From Parabacteroides timonensis (GTDB taxonomy: Bacteria; Bacteroidota; Bacteroidia; Bacteroidales; Tannerellaceae): DNA of 64,000 nt. Where the stretch lies: the NCBI RefSeq assembly GCF_900128505.1, contig NZ_LT669941.1:3528420-3592419 (forward strand), read 5' to 3'. Below are positions 38,567-47,223 of the stretch, piece after piece (positions within the stretch are counted from its first letter, which is position 1; each line of letters begins with the position of its first letter). The position numbers and the translations under genes are program-made. The notes below the pieces were generated by a model. The model ran no database searches, was not told the DNA's origin, and saw only the letters and a program-made list of their open reading frames with translations.

Positions 38567-39544
38567 TCATTCCGAAATCGTAACATGTCTTTTATCAATC
38601 TTGTATTTGATAGGTACGGACAGGTTAATAACTTCCATGATATCCTTTATACTTTCCCCACGATAGAATGTACCGGTAAAGGTACGTTCGTTCAAGTCTT
38701 TCGATTGAATAGTGAATTGTGCACCATACACATGACTCAATCGATCGAGAATAGACTCCAATGTCTGTTCCGAAAAATAATAATAACCGGTTATCCAGGA
38801 TGTATATTGCTGGGCATCAACCCGGTTCAATGAGATATTTTTTCTATTCCGGTTATAAACAAACTGCTGGTTTGGCTGTAAGATCGCCTGCCTGTCGATA
38901 CCCAAAGTCGTCAACCGGACAGACCCTTCCAATAAAGTCGTTACAACCAGCGAATCCAGCGGGTAAGCCATTACGTTGAACTTGGTTCCGAGGGCTTCGA
39001 TATCCTGTTCCTTTGTTTTTACGATGAAAGGTTTGTCTTTTTGTTTGGCTACATCAAAGTAGGCTTCACCTTCCAGATAAACAATACGTTGTTTTTTACC
39101 AAAGTCTTTATCGTAATGGAATGTTGTTTTTGATCCCAGGCTGACCTGAGTGCCGTCAGGCAACTCGACTACATCCGCCTCCAGACCATCGCCTCCTATA
39201 TATCTGGAATATAATCCGTTATCAGCATCTCTCGAAGAAAAGAAGAATACAGAACTGATGGCTACCGCAATCAAGGCTACGGCTACATAGCTACCGATTT
39301 GATACCAAAGTCTGAGTCTGCGAGATTGTGAATTTTCCTTTTTATTAAGTAAATGCAGCCAGCTCTCATCCACATTTAGAGGCTTTCCCATAGAAGTTCC
39401 GGCATCATACATAGCTTTGATCTCAAAGAATAATTCCTTATTGGAAGCACTCTCGTTCACCCAATCATAAAAAAGATCTGTTTCTTCTTTAGACAGATTA
39501 CCTTGTAAATAGCCTATAATTAGCTCTGTATGTTCGTTTTCCAT
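38567..39544 (-). CDS. FecR-family anti-sigma factor of PUL 3, right arm
   Basis: Membrane anti-sigma factor, 325 residues, partner of the sigma gene 164 bases upstream. The N-terminal sigma-binding region has GYLQGNLSKEETDLFYDWVN. A membrane segment is at about residues 85-105 (IGSYVAVALIAVAISSVFFF). The FecR core is YIGGDGLEADVVELPDGTQV and PFIVKTKEQDIEALGTKFNV. A DUF4974-like end has ILDRLSHVYGAQFTI. It is a clear paralogue of the FecR at 13316, alike throughout its length. Confidence 0.94.
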   Translation of the reverse strand: MENEHTELIIGYLQGNLSKEETDLFYDWVNESASNKELFFEIKAMYDAGTSMGKPLNVDESWLHLLNKKENSQSRRLRLWYQIGSYVAVALIAVAISSVFFFSSRDADNGLYSRYIGGDGLEADVVELPDGTQVSLGSKTTFHYDKDFGKKQRIVYLEGEAYFDVAKQKDKPFIVKTKEQDIEALGTKFNVMAYPLDSLVVTTLLEGSVRLTTLGIDRQAILQPNQQFVYNRNRKNISLNRVDAQQYTSWITGYYYFSEQTLESILDRLSHVYGAQFTIQSKDLNERTFTGTFYRGESIKDIMEVINLSVPIKYKIDKRHVTISE

Positions 39545-39573
39545 GATATCTCCTTTGTATCGTTACCCTTCGG

Positions 39574-39594
39574 TGACTTAGTCCTTTATGAACT
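39574..39594 (-). repeat. FecR leader sequence, right-arm copy
   Basis: Inverted copy of the 21-base stretch at 13282-13302, located 29 bases before the FecR ATG. It lies between sigma and FecR, so in this arm it is inside the sigma-FecR intergenic region. Confidence 0.7.
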
Positions 39595-39708
39595 TATAAC
39601 GAATGGCAGCAAAAAAGTACTCACACAAAAACAAACTTTTTTTAAAATTAAATACGAACGGTTGAAAATGAGGGTGAATACGAATAGGATTTAAGTAAAG
39701 CCCTAGGT

Positions 39709-40254
39709 TCAAATCAAGGTAAAAAGATAAAAGAAAAGATGCGAGCAACGTTTACGGAGATAAAGCAAAGACCTGTACAGCTGGTTCTCGACTGTGCGGA
39801 CAGAGAGGCCTAACTGATCCGCAATTTCGGCCGCTTTCATCCCTTTCAGATAGGAAAGACGGAAAATCTCCTGACTCTTTTCGGGCAGCTCCGCCACTTT
39901 CTTCATCAAAAGATCCAATAGGTCTTTCCGCATAAACAGTTCGTCGGACGACTCAAAGTAGTCCAGTTCCTCCAGTTTGAGCTGGACGGCCCGGTGATCC
40001 AGAATTTCCTGTTCCATATTCGAACGGCGCAGGTGATCGATACAGGCGTTGCGGACAGCAACGTAAAGAATACGTTTCAGATCGGCATCTGGAAGGAGGA
40101 AGACTTGTTTGTCCCACAACTTGAGAAAAACGTCGTGCACGATATCTTCCGCAAAGAAACCTGAGACGAACTTCCCCGCAAAGCGAAGCAACATCGGAGC
40201 ATATTCAAGATATATGCGCTGATAACAATTCGTCGTCTGATCTTTCACTTCCAT
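39709..40254 (-). CDS. ECF RNA polymerase sigma-70 factor of PUL 3
   Basis: ECF sigma factor, 181 residues. Region 2: RIYLEYAPMLLRFAGKFVSG and DIVHDVFLKLWDKQ (about 14-60). Region 4: ELPEKSQEIFRLSYLKGMKA and a helix-turn-helix in AAEIADQLGLSVRTVENQLY (about 122-165). It is the only sigma gene of the two-armed locus, so it probably serves both SusC operons, given that their FecR proteins and STN domains are so alike. A TATGTTTG box lies only a few bases before the ATG. Confidence 0.92.
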   Translation of the reverse strand: MEVKDQTTNCYQRIYLEYAPMLLRFAGKFVSGFFAEDIVHDVFLKLWDKQVFLLPDADLKRILYVAVRNACIDHLRRSNMEQEILDHRAVQLKLEELDYFESSDELFMRKDLLDLLMKKVAELPEKSQEIFRLSYLKGMKAAEIADQLGLSVRTVENQLYRSLLYLRKRCSHLFFYLFTLI

Positions 40255-40258
40255 CTTG

Positions 40259-40266
40259 CAAACATA
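40259..40266 (-). promoter_or_regulatory. TAnnTTTG box directly before the PUL 3 sigma ATG
   Basis: The minus strand reads TATGTTTG, with TTG about 22 bases upstream. Its G is only 5 bases before the ATG at 40254, so if used the transcript would start at or next to the start codon. It may be chance. Confidence 0.35.
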
Positions 40267-40657
40267 TAAAATATCAGGTATTATTCCGCAACTTCGCCGG
40301 CTTTTAACGCATATTGCCCGTTCAAAAGAGTTCAGAGGCGGAAGAGTACACCTTCGAAGGCAACCTCACCAGCCCCGGCTGATATTTCAGGAGAGTAAGG
40401 CAGATATTCTCATTACACCGGCATCTCTTTTCGGTTACCTGCCGATTTAATTTTCGTTCGACAAAGGTCGGACGGCTGTCCGACGAGTGTGGGACAGCTG
40501 TCTGAGCCGGGTCGAACAGCTGTCTGACGTCCGTCGAACAAAGATTTCATCGGCACTTAAGAGAAAATATAACGGCATCCGGAAATCTTTTCCCCGGCAG
40601 AAAGATAAAAACATCCCGGCAAGAGGCAACAGGAAGACACCCGAAGTCGTAAAACAG
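40267..40657. other. Intergenic region with a palindromic repeat cluster
   Basis: No convincing gene. Three short open frames here have no recognisable content. The section 40455-40542 holds repeats of about 25 bases centred on palindromes: TCGGACGGCTGTCCGAC, GGGACAGCTGTCTGAG and TCGAACAGCTGTCTGACG, bounded by GTTCGAC on the left and GTCGAAC on the right. They could be protein-binding sites or a decayed repeat element. The remainder shows nothing that I recognise. Confidence 0.5.
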
Positions 40658-40695
40658 AAAAAGGGCACAAGCCAATCATGACCTGTGCCCCTTTT
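40658..40695 (-). terminator. Terminator after the 1048-residue protein gene
   Basis: Read leftward, GGGGCACA pairs with TGTGCCC around a 14-base loop and is followed by TTTTTCTGTTTT. The gene stop is at 40704, 9 bases before the stem. Confidence 0.82.
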
Positions 40696-40703
40696 CCGTT
40701 TCT

Positions 40704-43700
40704 TTACTTTACAATAAAACTATGTACGGACGGTTCATCGAAAGTGATGGAGTCGATCGCACCCGTTTCGGTATTGAAATAGCGGATCGTATCCTGCTCC
40801 GTATTCTGGATGGTTACTTTCCAGCCGTCGCCTTCCCGGTCGATCGACAGGATATCCGTCGTGTTGCTGCCGGGAGATACAGCCAGGCCGTCGGCACAAT
40901 GAACGGTTTCGATATGATAGCGCCTTACATCGAGCGGGAATTTCTTCCCGTTGCAGGTGAAGTTGGCGGTATGTTGCAACTCGTTACTCTGCCAGTCGGT
41001 GTTCAATAGATAGATCGTGCGGCAGTCTTTATTGTCCCATACGGTGAAACCGATGGAGGGGGCAGACTCGATCCAGCCGGCCTTCTGTTCACCGGCGACT
41101 GTCGCTTCGGCGATTTCACGCAGGGTGGCTTCGTACTGAGCCCGCAACGTATTTTCTGCCGGATAGGTATGAGCGGGGAAATAGACGATCTTTCCGTTTC
41201 CGAAGGTAAGCTCGGTTTTAGCGGTCAGTGCCCGGTAGTTCTCTCCCAACATTTCACGGATGACGGCATCATTGGCAGGGAAGCTGACAGGCTGATCCGG
41301 TTGAAGCTCCACGTTCAGATGGGCGGCAGTCAGGACGAGTGTTCCGCCATCGAATACATAGTTGCGGATACGCAGGAAATCATTCTCGTCGAAGCTGTTC
41401 CAGCCGAGGAAGACCATCGCTTTGTACTTATTCATTACGTCCAAGGGAGCTTCCACCGGAAGCAGGTCGACCGTACCGTACGGAGTGGCGGTGAACCAAC
41501 CTTGGGGACCGCAGGCATCCACCGTATTATCCGGATAGAAGACATTCAAGAGGTCGAAGCTTTCGGTTGCCTTGTTGAATGCCCACTTATCGCCTTTCTG
41601 CGACCACAGGCTGCCACGTCCGAACGACTTCCAGGCATCATTCCTTCCCTGGATAACGGCAATATTACTTTTCAGTTCGCCCCGGCGGGTATGTGTCTCG
41701 ATAAAATCGAGTACACGATGCTGGGCATACATATGCTCCTTGCCCGACTTGGAATAACGGTCGTTGGCATATTCGTCCGTCCACAAGGCCTCCTCGGTAT
41801 TGATATGGGAAGAACCGTGCATGTAGGCAACGGCGAGCGACATATAAAGGCGGAGGGAATGTTTCGGGTCGGTAAACGGTCCGGAGCCCCATTGCATGGC
41901 ATGCAACGAACCGTACTGCGGCTTGCTGTAAGCCCGTGAAGCGCCACGGAGAGAAGAAAGGATGATCTCTTCGGGACCGTACATCTGTTCGGCTCCCAGC
42001 CAGTTGTACCCCGCCTGATACAGATAACGGAACAGGGAAGACGGGCCGGTATGGCGGGTACTTTCGCCTTTCGAATAGCGGAAGTTCTCAACCAGCTTGC
42101 GGGCTCCGTCGGCCATATCTTTCACACCCTGCGGATCGTAATGGATGAAAACGCCATGATCCGTATAGATAGGACGGTGCTTGGCAAAGATACCGCCATA
42201 AGGACGGTTGCGGGCGGCCATATCGGAAAAGACTCCCTGGTAAAGGAAATGCTGCCAGTAGTAATAACCACCGTCATTCTCATGCGCCTGCTTGCCCCGG
42301 AACATGGGTGAGGCTAACGTTTCAAGGTCGGGATTGATGCGCTTCGCGGCCAGGGTACGTCCCTCGACCTGCCACGCATACGGCATTTGAAGCTTATTCA
42401 ACAAATCGGTATAATGACTGATGATCTCCGGATTGGCTACGCGGAAGCCGCTCCATTGGTAAGAGGGACGGAATTGATACCAGTTACCGATACGGTTTGA
42501 GACATACCATTTAAAGAAATAGTCGTACGGAGTGTATTCCTTATCGATATGGATCTCGTCGCCCGAAGAAAGGTACACCTCATCGCGTCCCTTTTGAATG
42601 ATCTGGCGGATGGTGGCTTCCGCCTTGCGGGAACCGTCGTCGAACGTCAGCGGCACTGCAGAGGCAATCCCATCAGCACAGAACTCCACGACATGCAAAC
42701 CTGTTTCTTTCAGTTCTACTTCCTGGAATGAAGGAGTTACGGAGGCCGGAGCCTGTATCTTGAGTTTCACATCCGGTTTATTCGTTTCGAGCAGAACGCC
42801 GAAAGCGCTTCCGGCAGTGACATATTCGGGGACAGACACTATTTCATAGTCGCGCGCACTCTCTTCTATAATCTCCAGCGAACGCAGTTCGTAAGGATAA
42901 GCCGCCCGGTTATCTTCTTTCAACAGGGTTAACTTCAGGTCGCCCTTTCCACTGACGGAGGCAGGCAGCAGGATATAGAAGTCGGCCACATCGGATGCCC
43001 GGTCGAAGATATTGCCTTCGAAAACGGTCGCGCCGTTGTAGTCCACTTTCCAACGCGGCCAGCTACGGGTGGCGAGGTTGCAACCGATCCAGTAATTGTA
43101 ATCGTCCGGTTTATCGGCAAACTTCGTAAACGGAATGGAACAAACCGGTTTTTTATTTTGCACCAGCCGGGGAGCTTCCACCCAGCATTCTCCGCTGAAA
43201 TGTGTCCCGCCGATACGCAGGAAAGCACAGGCCACATTCTCCGGCAGGATAAACTTACCGGTGATATTCCGGAACTTGGATGTTCCTTCGGGGACACTGA
43301 GATAAAGGAGAGAGTCGGGACGGTCGTAGATATCATCCTTATAACGCCCCGGTTTCTTGTAGAACAGTTCGATAGCCACCCCGAAGTCGCCGCCGGGAGA
43401 GACCGACAGGTTCTGCTGTTTGACAACGGGCAGCGTAACGGTCAGTTCGCCGGCCTTCAAGAGATCGCCCGACACACGGTAATAGGCATGACGTTCGAAG
43501 TTATTGTCTTCTCCCTTGAAATAAAGGGAATATTTATCCTTCTTTACATGAACGGAGTCGAGGTTATCGTCGATATAGAATTCGGAGCGGCGGAACATCT
43601 CCTCCCCCCTGTTCTGGAAAGGTGCCGGCATCTTCACACCACCTACCACGCGGAGGAATTTCCGTGTCGGATAATCCGCCTGCTGAAACGAGACATTCTC

Positions 43701-43850
43701 GGTAAGGCTGTTGCCGGGGGTTAATAGATACACCTTCTCACCACCGGAAGGGGTGAAAACAACGGTTCGTTTCTCTGTCTGCATAGGGGCGGCCAGAAGA
43801 AGCGACACCGCAAAAAGCTGACTGACCAGAAGGTAAAAGACTCTTTTCAT
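40704..43850 (-). CDS. Large secreted protein, putative glycosidase-like, family not recognised
   Basis: 1048 residues with a signal peptide at 1-20 (ending LLLAAP). The first 430 residues look like several beta-sandwich domains. The middle (about 450-700) is rich in Trp, Tyr and His (WYQFRPSYQWSGF, YYYWQHFLYQG, RHTGPSSLFRYLYQAG) and may be a TIM-barrel hydrolase. Residues about 780-850 resemble the glutamine-amidotransferase-like trimerisation domain of beta-galactosidases (KYKAMVFLGWNSFDENDFLR, GGTLVLTAAHLN). It is transcribed alone, between its own promoter and terminator. A carbohydrate-active role is inference; no catalytic residues can be named. Confidence 0.75.
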   Translation of the reverse strand: MKRVFYLLVSQLFAVSLLLAAPMQTEKRTVVFTPSGGEKVYLLTPGNSLTENVSFQQADYPTRKFLRVVGGVKMPAPFQNRGEEMFRRSEFYIDDNLDSVHVKKDKYSLYFKGEDNNFERHAYYRVSGDLLKAGELTVTLPVVKQQNLSVSPGGDFGVAIELFYKKPGRYKDDIYDRPDSLLYLSVPEGTSKFRNITGKFILPENVACAFLRIGGTHFSGECWVEAPRLVQNKKPVCSIPFTKFADKPDDYNYWIGCNLATRSWPRWKVDYNGATVFEGNIFDRASDVADFYILLPASVSGKGDLKLTLLKEDNRAAYPYELRSLEIIEESARDYEIVSVPEYVTAGSAFGVLLETNKPDVKLKIQAPASVTPSFQEVELKETGLHVVEFCADGIASAVPLTFDDGSRKAEATIRQIIQKGRDEVYLSSGDEIHIDKEYTPYDYFFKWYVSNRIGNWYQFRPSYQWSGFRVANPEIISHYTDLLNKLQMPYAWQVEGRTLAAKRINPDLETLASPMFRGKQAHENDGGYYYWQHFLYQGVFSDMAARNRPYGGIFAKHRPIYTDHGVFIHYDPQGVKDMADGARKLVENFRYSKGESTRHTGPSSLFRYLYQAGYNWLGAEQMYGPEEIILSSLRGASRAYSKPQYGSLHAMQWGSGPFTDPKHSLRLYMSLAVAYMHGSSHINTEEALWTDEYANDRYSKSGKEHMYAQHRVLDFIETHTRRGELKSNIAVIQGRNDAWKSFGRGSLWSQKGDKWAFNKATESFDLLNVFYPDNTVDACGPQGWFTATPYGTVDLLPVEAPLDVMNKYKAMVFLGWNSFDENDFLRIRNYVFDGGTLVLTAAHLNVELQPDQPVSFPANDAVIREMLGENYRALTAKTELTFGNGKIVYFPAHTYPAENTLRAQYEATLREIAEATVAGEQKAGWIESAPSIGFTVWDNKDCRTIYLLNTDWQSNELQHTANFTCNGKKFPLDVRRYHIETVHCADGLAVSPGSNTTDILSIDREGDGWKVTIQNTEQDTIRYFNTETGAIDSITFDEPSVHSFIVK

Positions 43851-43885
43851 AACTAATATTAAGATATATCTGTTAATAGACAGCC

Positions 43886-43893
43886 CAAATGTA
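43886..43893 (-). promoter_or_regulatory. -7 box of the 1048-residue protein gene
   Basis: The minus strand reads TACATTTG, a perfect TAnnTTTG, 35 bases before the ATG at 43850. It is back to back with the ribF box. No clear -33 element was found. Confidence 0.45.
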
Positions 43894-43914
43894 CGATTAA
43901 TTTCCTTCTTTATG

Positions 43915-43922
43915 TACTTTTG
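43915..43922 (+). promoter_or_regulatory. -7 box of ribF
   Basis: TACTTTTG, a perfect TAnnTTTG, lies 32 bases before the ribF ATG at 43955. No TTG at 19 bases upstream. Confidence 0.5.
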
Positions 43923-43954
43923 CCTTTCTATTGAACGAGCGAAAGAAAAGAAAA

Positions 43955-44881
43955 ATGATAGTTATCAGAGATACGGAGTTATTGAAAGGAAAGAAACTGG
44001 CTGCCACCATCGGCTTCTTCGACGGCGTGCACCTGGGACACAGGTTCCTGATAAATGAACTGAAAGAGACCGCGAAAGCCCGCAATCTGCCTTCAGCAGT
44101 GATCACATTCCCGGAACATCCCCGCGCCGTATTGCATGCCGATTATCAGCCGAAGTTACTCAACTCTTTTGATGAAAAGCTGGAACAACTGGCCTCGACA
44201 GGGATCGATTATTGCATTGTCCTCGACTTCACCGTCGAACTATCGCACCTTACGGCACAGGAGTTCATCACTACCGTACTGGCCGGGAAGCTGCATGTCG
44301 AAGTCCTGTTGATCGGCTACGACCACCGTTTCGGCCACGACCGGAAAGATGGATTCGAACAGTATGTCACCTATGGGGCGGCTTGCGGCATGGATGTTGT
44401 CAAAGCATCCCCCTATGACGACGGACAGACGGCTGTCAGCTCTTCCGAGATACGCAAGTTGCTGACAGAGTGCCAGGTGGAAGAGGCGGACAAGTTACTC
44501 ACCTATCCGTACCAGCTGCGGGGCACGATCGTAAACGGCTACAAAGTAGGCCGTAAACTGGGATTTCCGACAGCCAACATACAGGTGGACGAACCGTTCA
44601 AGATCGTCCCCGGCATCGGAGTTTATGCCGTCTGGGTCTATCTGAAAGGGGAAAGATATAAAGGAATGCTTTATATCGGCGACCGTCCCACGCTCGACAA
44701 CGGCAGCAACATCACGCTGGAAGTGAATATACTGGACTTCTCCGGTGACATTTACAATAACGAAATAACCGTTGCGTTTATATATTATGTACGCGAAGAT
44801 ATCAAGTTCGGTTCGCTGGACGAGTTGAAAGAGCAACTGGCCCGCGACCGGGAAACGGTCAACAAATTATTATCGGAATAA
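43955..44881 (+). CDS. ribF: Bifunctional riboflavin kinase / FAD synthetase
   Basis: Makes FMN from riboflavin and FAD from FMN. I chose ATG 43955 (MIVIRDTELLKGKKLAATIG); a TTG at 43931 would add 8 residues with no better start signal. The N-terminal nucleotidyltransferase has GFFDGVHLGHRFL with the HxGH-type motif and SSSEIRKLL. The C-terminal riboflavin kinase has GRKLGFPTANI, PGIGVYAVWV and NITLEVNILDF, whose Glu is the expected catalytic base. The 308 residues match the family. It starts a rightward operon with the M20 peptidase one base after its stop. Confidence 0.95.
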   Translation: MIVIRDTELLKGKKLAATIGFFDGVHLGHRFLINELKETAKARNLPSAVITFPEHPRAVLHADYQPKLLNSFDEKLEQLASTGIDYCIVLDFTVELSHLTAQEFITTVLAGKLHVEVLLIGYDHRFGHDRKDGFEQYVTYGAACGMDVVKASPYDDGQTAVSSSEIRKLLTECQVEEADKLLTYPYQLRGTIVNGYKVGRKLGFPTANIQVDEPFKIVPGIGVYAVWVYLKGERYKGMLYIGDRPTLDNGSNITLEVNILDFSGDIYNNEITVAFIYYVREDIKFGSLDELKEQLARDRETVNKLLSE

Positions 44882-44882
44882 G

Positions 44883-45938
44883 ATGGAACTTTACTACGAA
44901 GCAATAGATACATTAAAGGGAATGATTTCCCGCCCTTCCTTTAGCCGGGATGAAGCGGCAGTAGCTGATTATCTGCAACAGACCTGGCAGTCGGCCGGAC
45001 ATACGGTACACCGCAAAGGCAACAACCTCTGGATCGTCTCCCCGGGTTTCGACCTGAACAAGCCGACCCTGCTACTCAACTCCCATATCGACACCGTCAA
45101 GCCGGCCTCCGGTTGGACGAAAGATCCCTTCAACCCCGAAGAGAGCGAAGACGAAAAGCTTTACGGCCTCGGTAGCAACGATGCCGGTGCAAGCGTGGTC
45201 TCCCTCTACACCGCCTTCACGCAACTGATCGGGAAAGAGCAGGCTTATAACCTGATCTTCCTTGCTTCCTGCGAAGAAGAAGTATCCGGTAAGAACGGCC
45301 TCGAAAGTGCGTTGGCCGACCTTCCTCCGATCGCTTTCGCTGTTGTCGGTGAACCGACGGGAATGCAGCCGGCCGTGGCTGAAAAGGGGTTGATGGTACT
45401 CGACTGCGTTTCTATCGGCAAAGCCGGACATGCGGCCCGCAACGAAGGGATCAACGCGATCAGCCTGGCGATGAAAGATATAGAATGGTTCCATACGTAC
45501 CAGTTCCCGGAAAAGAGCGACTTCCTCGGCCCGGTGAAGATGAGCGTAACGATCATTCATGCCGGCACACAGCATAATGTCGTGCCCGACCGTTGCGAAT
45601 TTACCGTGGATATCCGCACGAATGAATTCTATCCCAACGAGAAACTGTTCGAACTGATCAAAGAGCAGGTCGGCTGCGAAGTGAAAGCCCGTAGCTTCCG
45701 CCTCAACTCGACACGGACAGCATTGGATCACCCGTTCGTTAAGCGGGCTGTGATGATGGGGAAAGAGCCATTCGGCTCGCCTACCCTGAGTGACCAGGCG
45801 CTTATGCCGTTCCCTTCCGTCAAGATCGGCCCGGGGAACTCCGCTCGCTCACATGCGGCAGACGAATATATCGGTTTAATGGAGATCAGGGAGGCGATCG
45901 ATACGTATGTGCGGTTGCTGGACGGACTGAAACTATAA
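44883..45938 (+). CDS. M20-family metallopeptidase, ArgE-like deacetylase
   Basis: Di-zinc amidohydrolase of family M20, resembling acetylornithine or succinyl-citrulline/ornithine deacetylases of arginine synthesis. Metal-site and catalytic motifs are visible: LLNSHIDTVKPA (His, Asp), GLGSNDAGASVVS (bridging Asp), CEEEVSGKNG (catalytic Glu pair) and VVGEPTGMQP. The lid domain has RNEGINAI and HNVVPDRCEFTVDIRTNEFY. The 351 residues are normal. Bacteroidota often use N-succinylated arginine intermediates, so the substrate could be either acyl form. It starts one base after the ribF stop. Confidence 0.87.
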   Translation: MELYYEAIDTLKGMISRPSFSRDEAAVADYLQQTWQSAGHTVHRKGNNLWIVSPGFDLNKPTLLLNSHIDTVKPASGWTKDPFNPEESEDEKLYGLGSNDAGASVVSLYTAFTQLIGKEQAYNLIFLASCEEEVSGKNGLESALADLPPIAFAVVGEPTGMQPAVAEKGLMVLDCVSIGKAGHAARNEGINAISLAMKDIEWFHTYQFPEKSDFLGPVKMSVTIIHAGTQHNVVPDRCEFTVDIRTNEFYPNEKLFELIKEQVGCEVKARSFRLNSTRTALDHPFVKRAVMMGKEPFGSPTLSDQALMPFPSVKIGPGNSARSHAADEYIGLMEIREAIDTYVRLLDGLKL

Positions 45939-45942
45939 TTAT

Positions 45943-47223
45943 ATGCTGAAAAAGATACTGGGGACAATTGGAACACGCTATCTGATTGCCTTTCTGAACC
46001 TGATGCTTATTTTCATTAATGCCAAGGCATTGGGGGTGGAAGGTGTCGGTCTGGTGGGTATCATCCTGGCTTCGATAAATATTGCTGTCGTATTCAACGG
46101 GGTTCTCTCGGGTAATACGATCGTGTATTTCATGAACCGTTATTCCATCCACACCATTTTGTTCCCGGCTTATGCATGGCCCCTGATCGGATCAGGGCTG
46201 GCGTGCGCTTTTATGTTATTTTTCGGTTTATTCCCGGAAGAGTACCTGACAGACATATATGTACTGTCGCTGATATCTTCTTTCATTACGACCAATGCCC
46301 GTTTCCTTCTGGGTAAAGACAGGATCACAGGGTTCAACATTACTTATATGCTGCAAGGGGGATTGTTGTTCTTTATCCTTCTCTATTTCTACTACATAGC
46401 CGGGAAGCAGGAAGTTTCATCCTACATCTACGGATTATATATCGCTTATGGCATTGCCTTTGCCGGTAGCCTGGCCTTGCTTTTCCCCTACCTGATCAAA
46501 AGAGAGAACAAGCCGACAGACAAACCGTTCGTTTCCATCCTGAAAGAGATGTTCAGTTATGGACTTTGGGGAAGTGCAGACAATATCGCCGAAGTGCTTA
46601 CCACCCGGTTGAATTATTTCCTGATCCAACGTTTCGCCGGCCTGGGCAGTGTGGGGTTGCTGGATGCCGGGACAAAGATATCGGAAAGCGTCTGGCATAT
46701 CAGCCGGAGCGTCAGTTTCATCGAATACAGCAGCGTGGCACAAACGACGGATGCCGATGTACAAAAAAGAACGACACTGAAACTGTTCAAGCTTACTTTT
46801 TGTGCAATCGCGTCGGCAACCGTCTGTATTCTGTTTATCCCGGAATGGATCTATACGGATTATCTGTTCAGTCCTGAGTTTACAGGGATGCGAAAGGTTA
46901 TATTCGGCTTATCCGTCGGGATTGTCGCTTTAGGGTGCAACAGTATACTCAGCCACTATTTCATCGGAAGCGGGAAGATACGTTACAGTGCAGTCAGTTC
47001 CTGTATCGGACTCCTTACCCTGCTTATAGCGGGTTATATACTGATACCCCTTTATGGCGTTGTCGGGGCAGCCATCAGTTCCAGCATAGCATTCTGTGCC
47101 ATGCTGGTGTTTTCCATGACTGTGTTCTGCCGGCATAACCAGACCCGGATAAGCGAATTCATCCCAGACAAAGAAGACTTCAACGAACTCGTCAAACGAA
47201 TACGCAGCAAGTTCAATACCTGA
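45943..47223 (+). CDS. Polysaccharide/lipid-linked sugar flippase, MATE-like (Wzx type)
   Basis: Integral inner-membrane protein of 426 residues with about 12-14 hydrophobic segments. The N-terminus LGTIGTRYLIAFLNLMLIFI and GVEGVGLVGIILASINIAVV is typical of O-antigen or polysaccharide flippases of the MOP superfamily. The C-terminal half has ISHSVGI-like small-residue segments and GVVGAAISSSIAFCAMLVFS. It would move lipid-linked oligosaccharide across the membrane. It follows the M20 gene by 4 bases, and its last 11 bases overlap the end of the convergent kinase gene. Confidence 0.83.
   Translation: MLKKILGTIGTRYLIAFLNLMLIFINAKALGVEGVGLVGIILASINIAVVFNGVLSGNTIVYFMNRYSIHTILFPAYAWPLIGSGLACAFMLFFGLFPEEYLTDIYVLSLISSFITTNARFLLGKDRITGFNITYMLQGGLLFFILLYFYYIAGKQEVSSYIYGLYIAYGIAFAGSLALLFPYLIKRENKPTDKPFVSILKEMFSYGLWGSADNIAEVLTTRLNYFLIQRFAGLGSVGLLDAGTKISESVWHISRSVSFIEYSSVAQTTDADVQKRTTLKLFKLTFCAIASATVCILFIPEWIYTDYLFSPEFTGMRKVIFGLSVGIVALGCNSILSHYFIGSGKIRYSAVSSCIGLLTLLIAGYILIPLYGVVGAAISSSIAFCAMLVFSMTVFCRHNQTRISEFIPDKEDFNELVKRIRSKFNT

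Noticed and set aside
40256..40681. Three short frames between the PUL 3 sigma gene and the 1048-residue protein gene
   Set aside because: They cover the palindrome cluster on both strands and lack leaders or motifs.
41169..41939. 256-codon plus-strand frame opposite the 1048-residue protein gene
   Set aside because: Antisense to a gene with a signal peptide, promoter and terminator; composition looks like a mirror of that gene.
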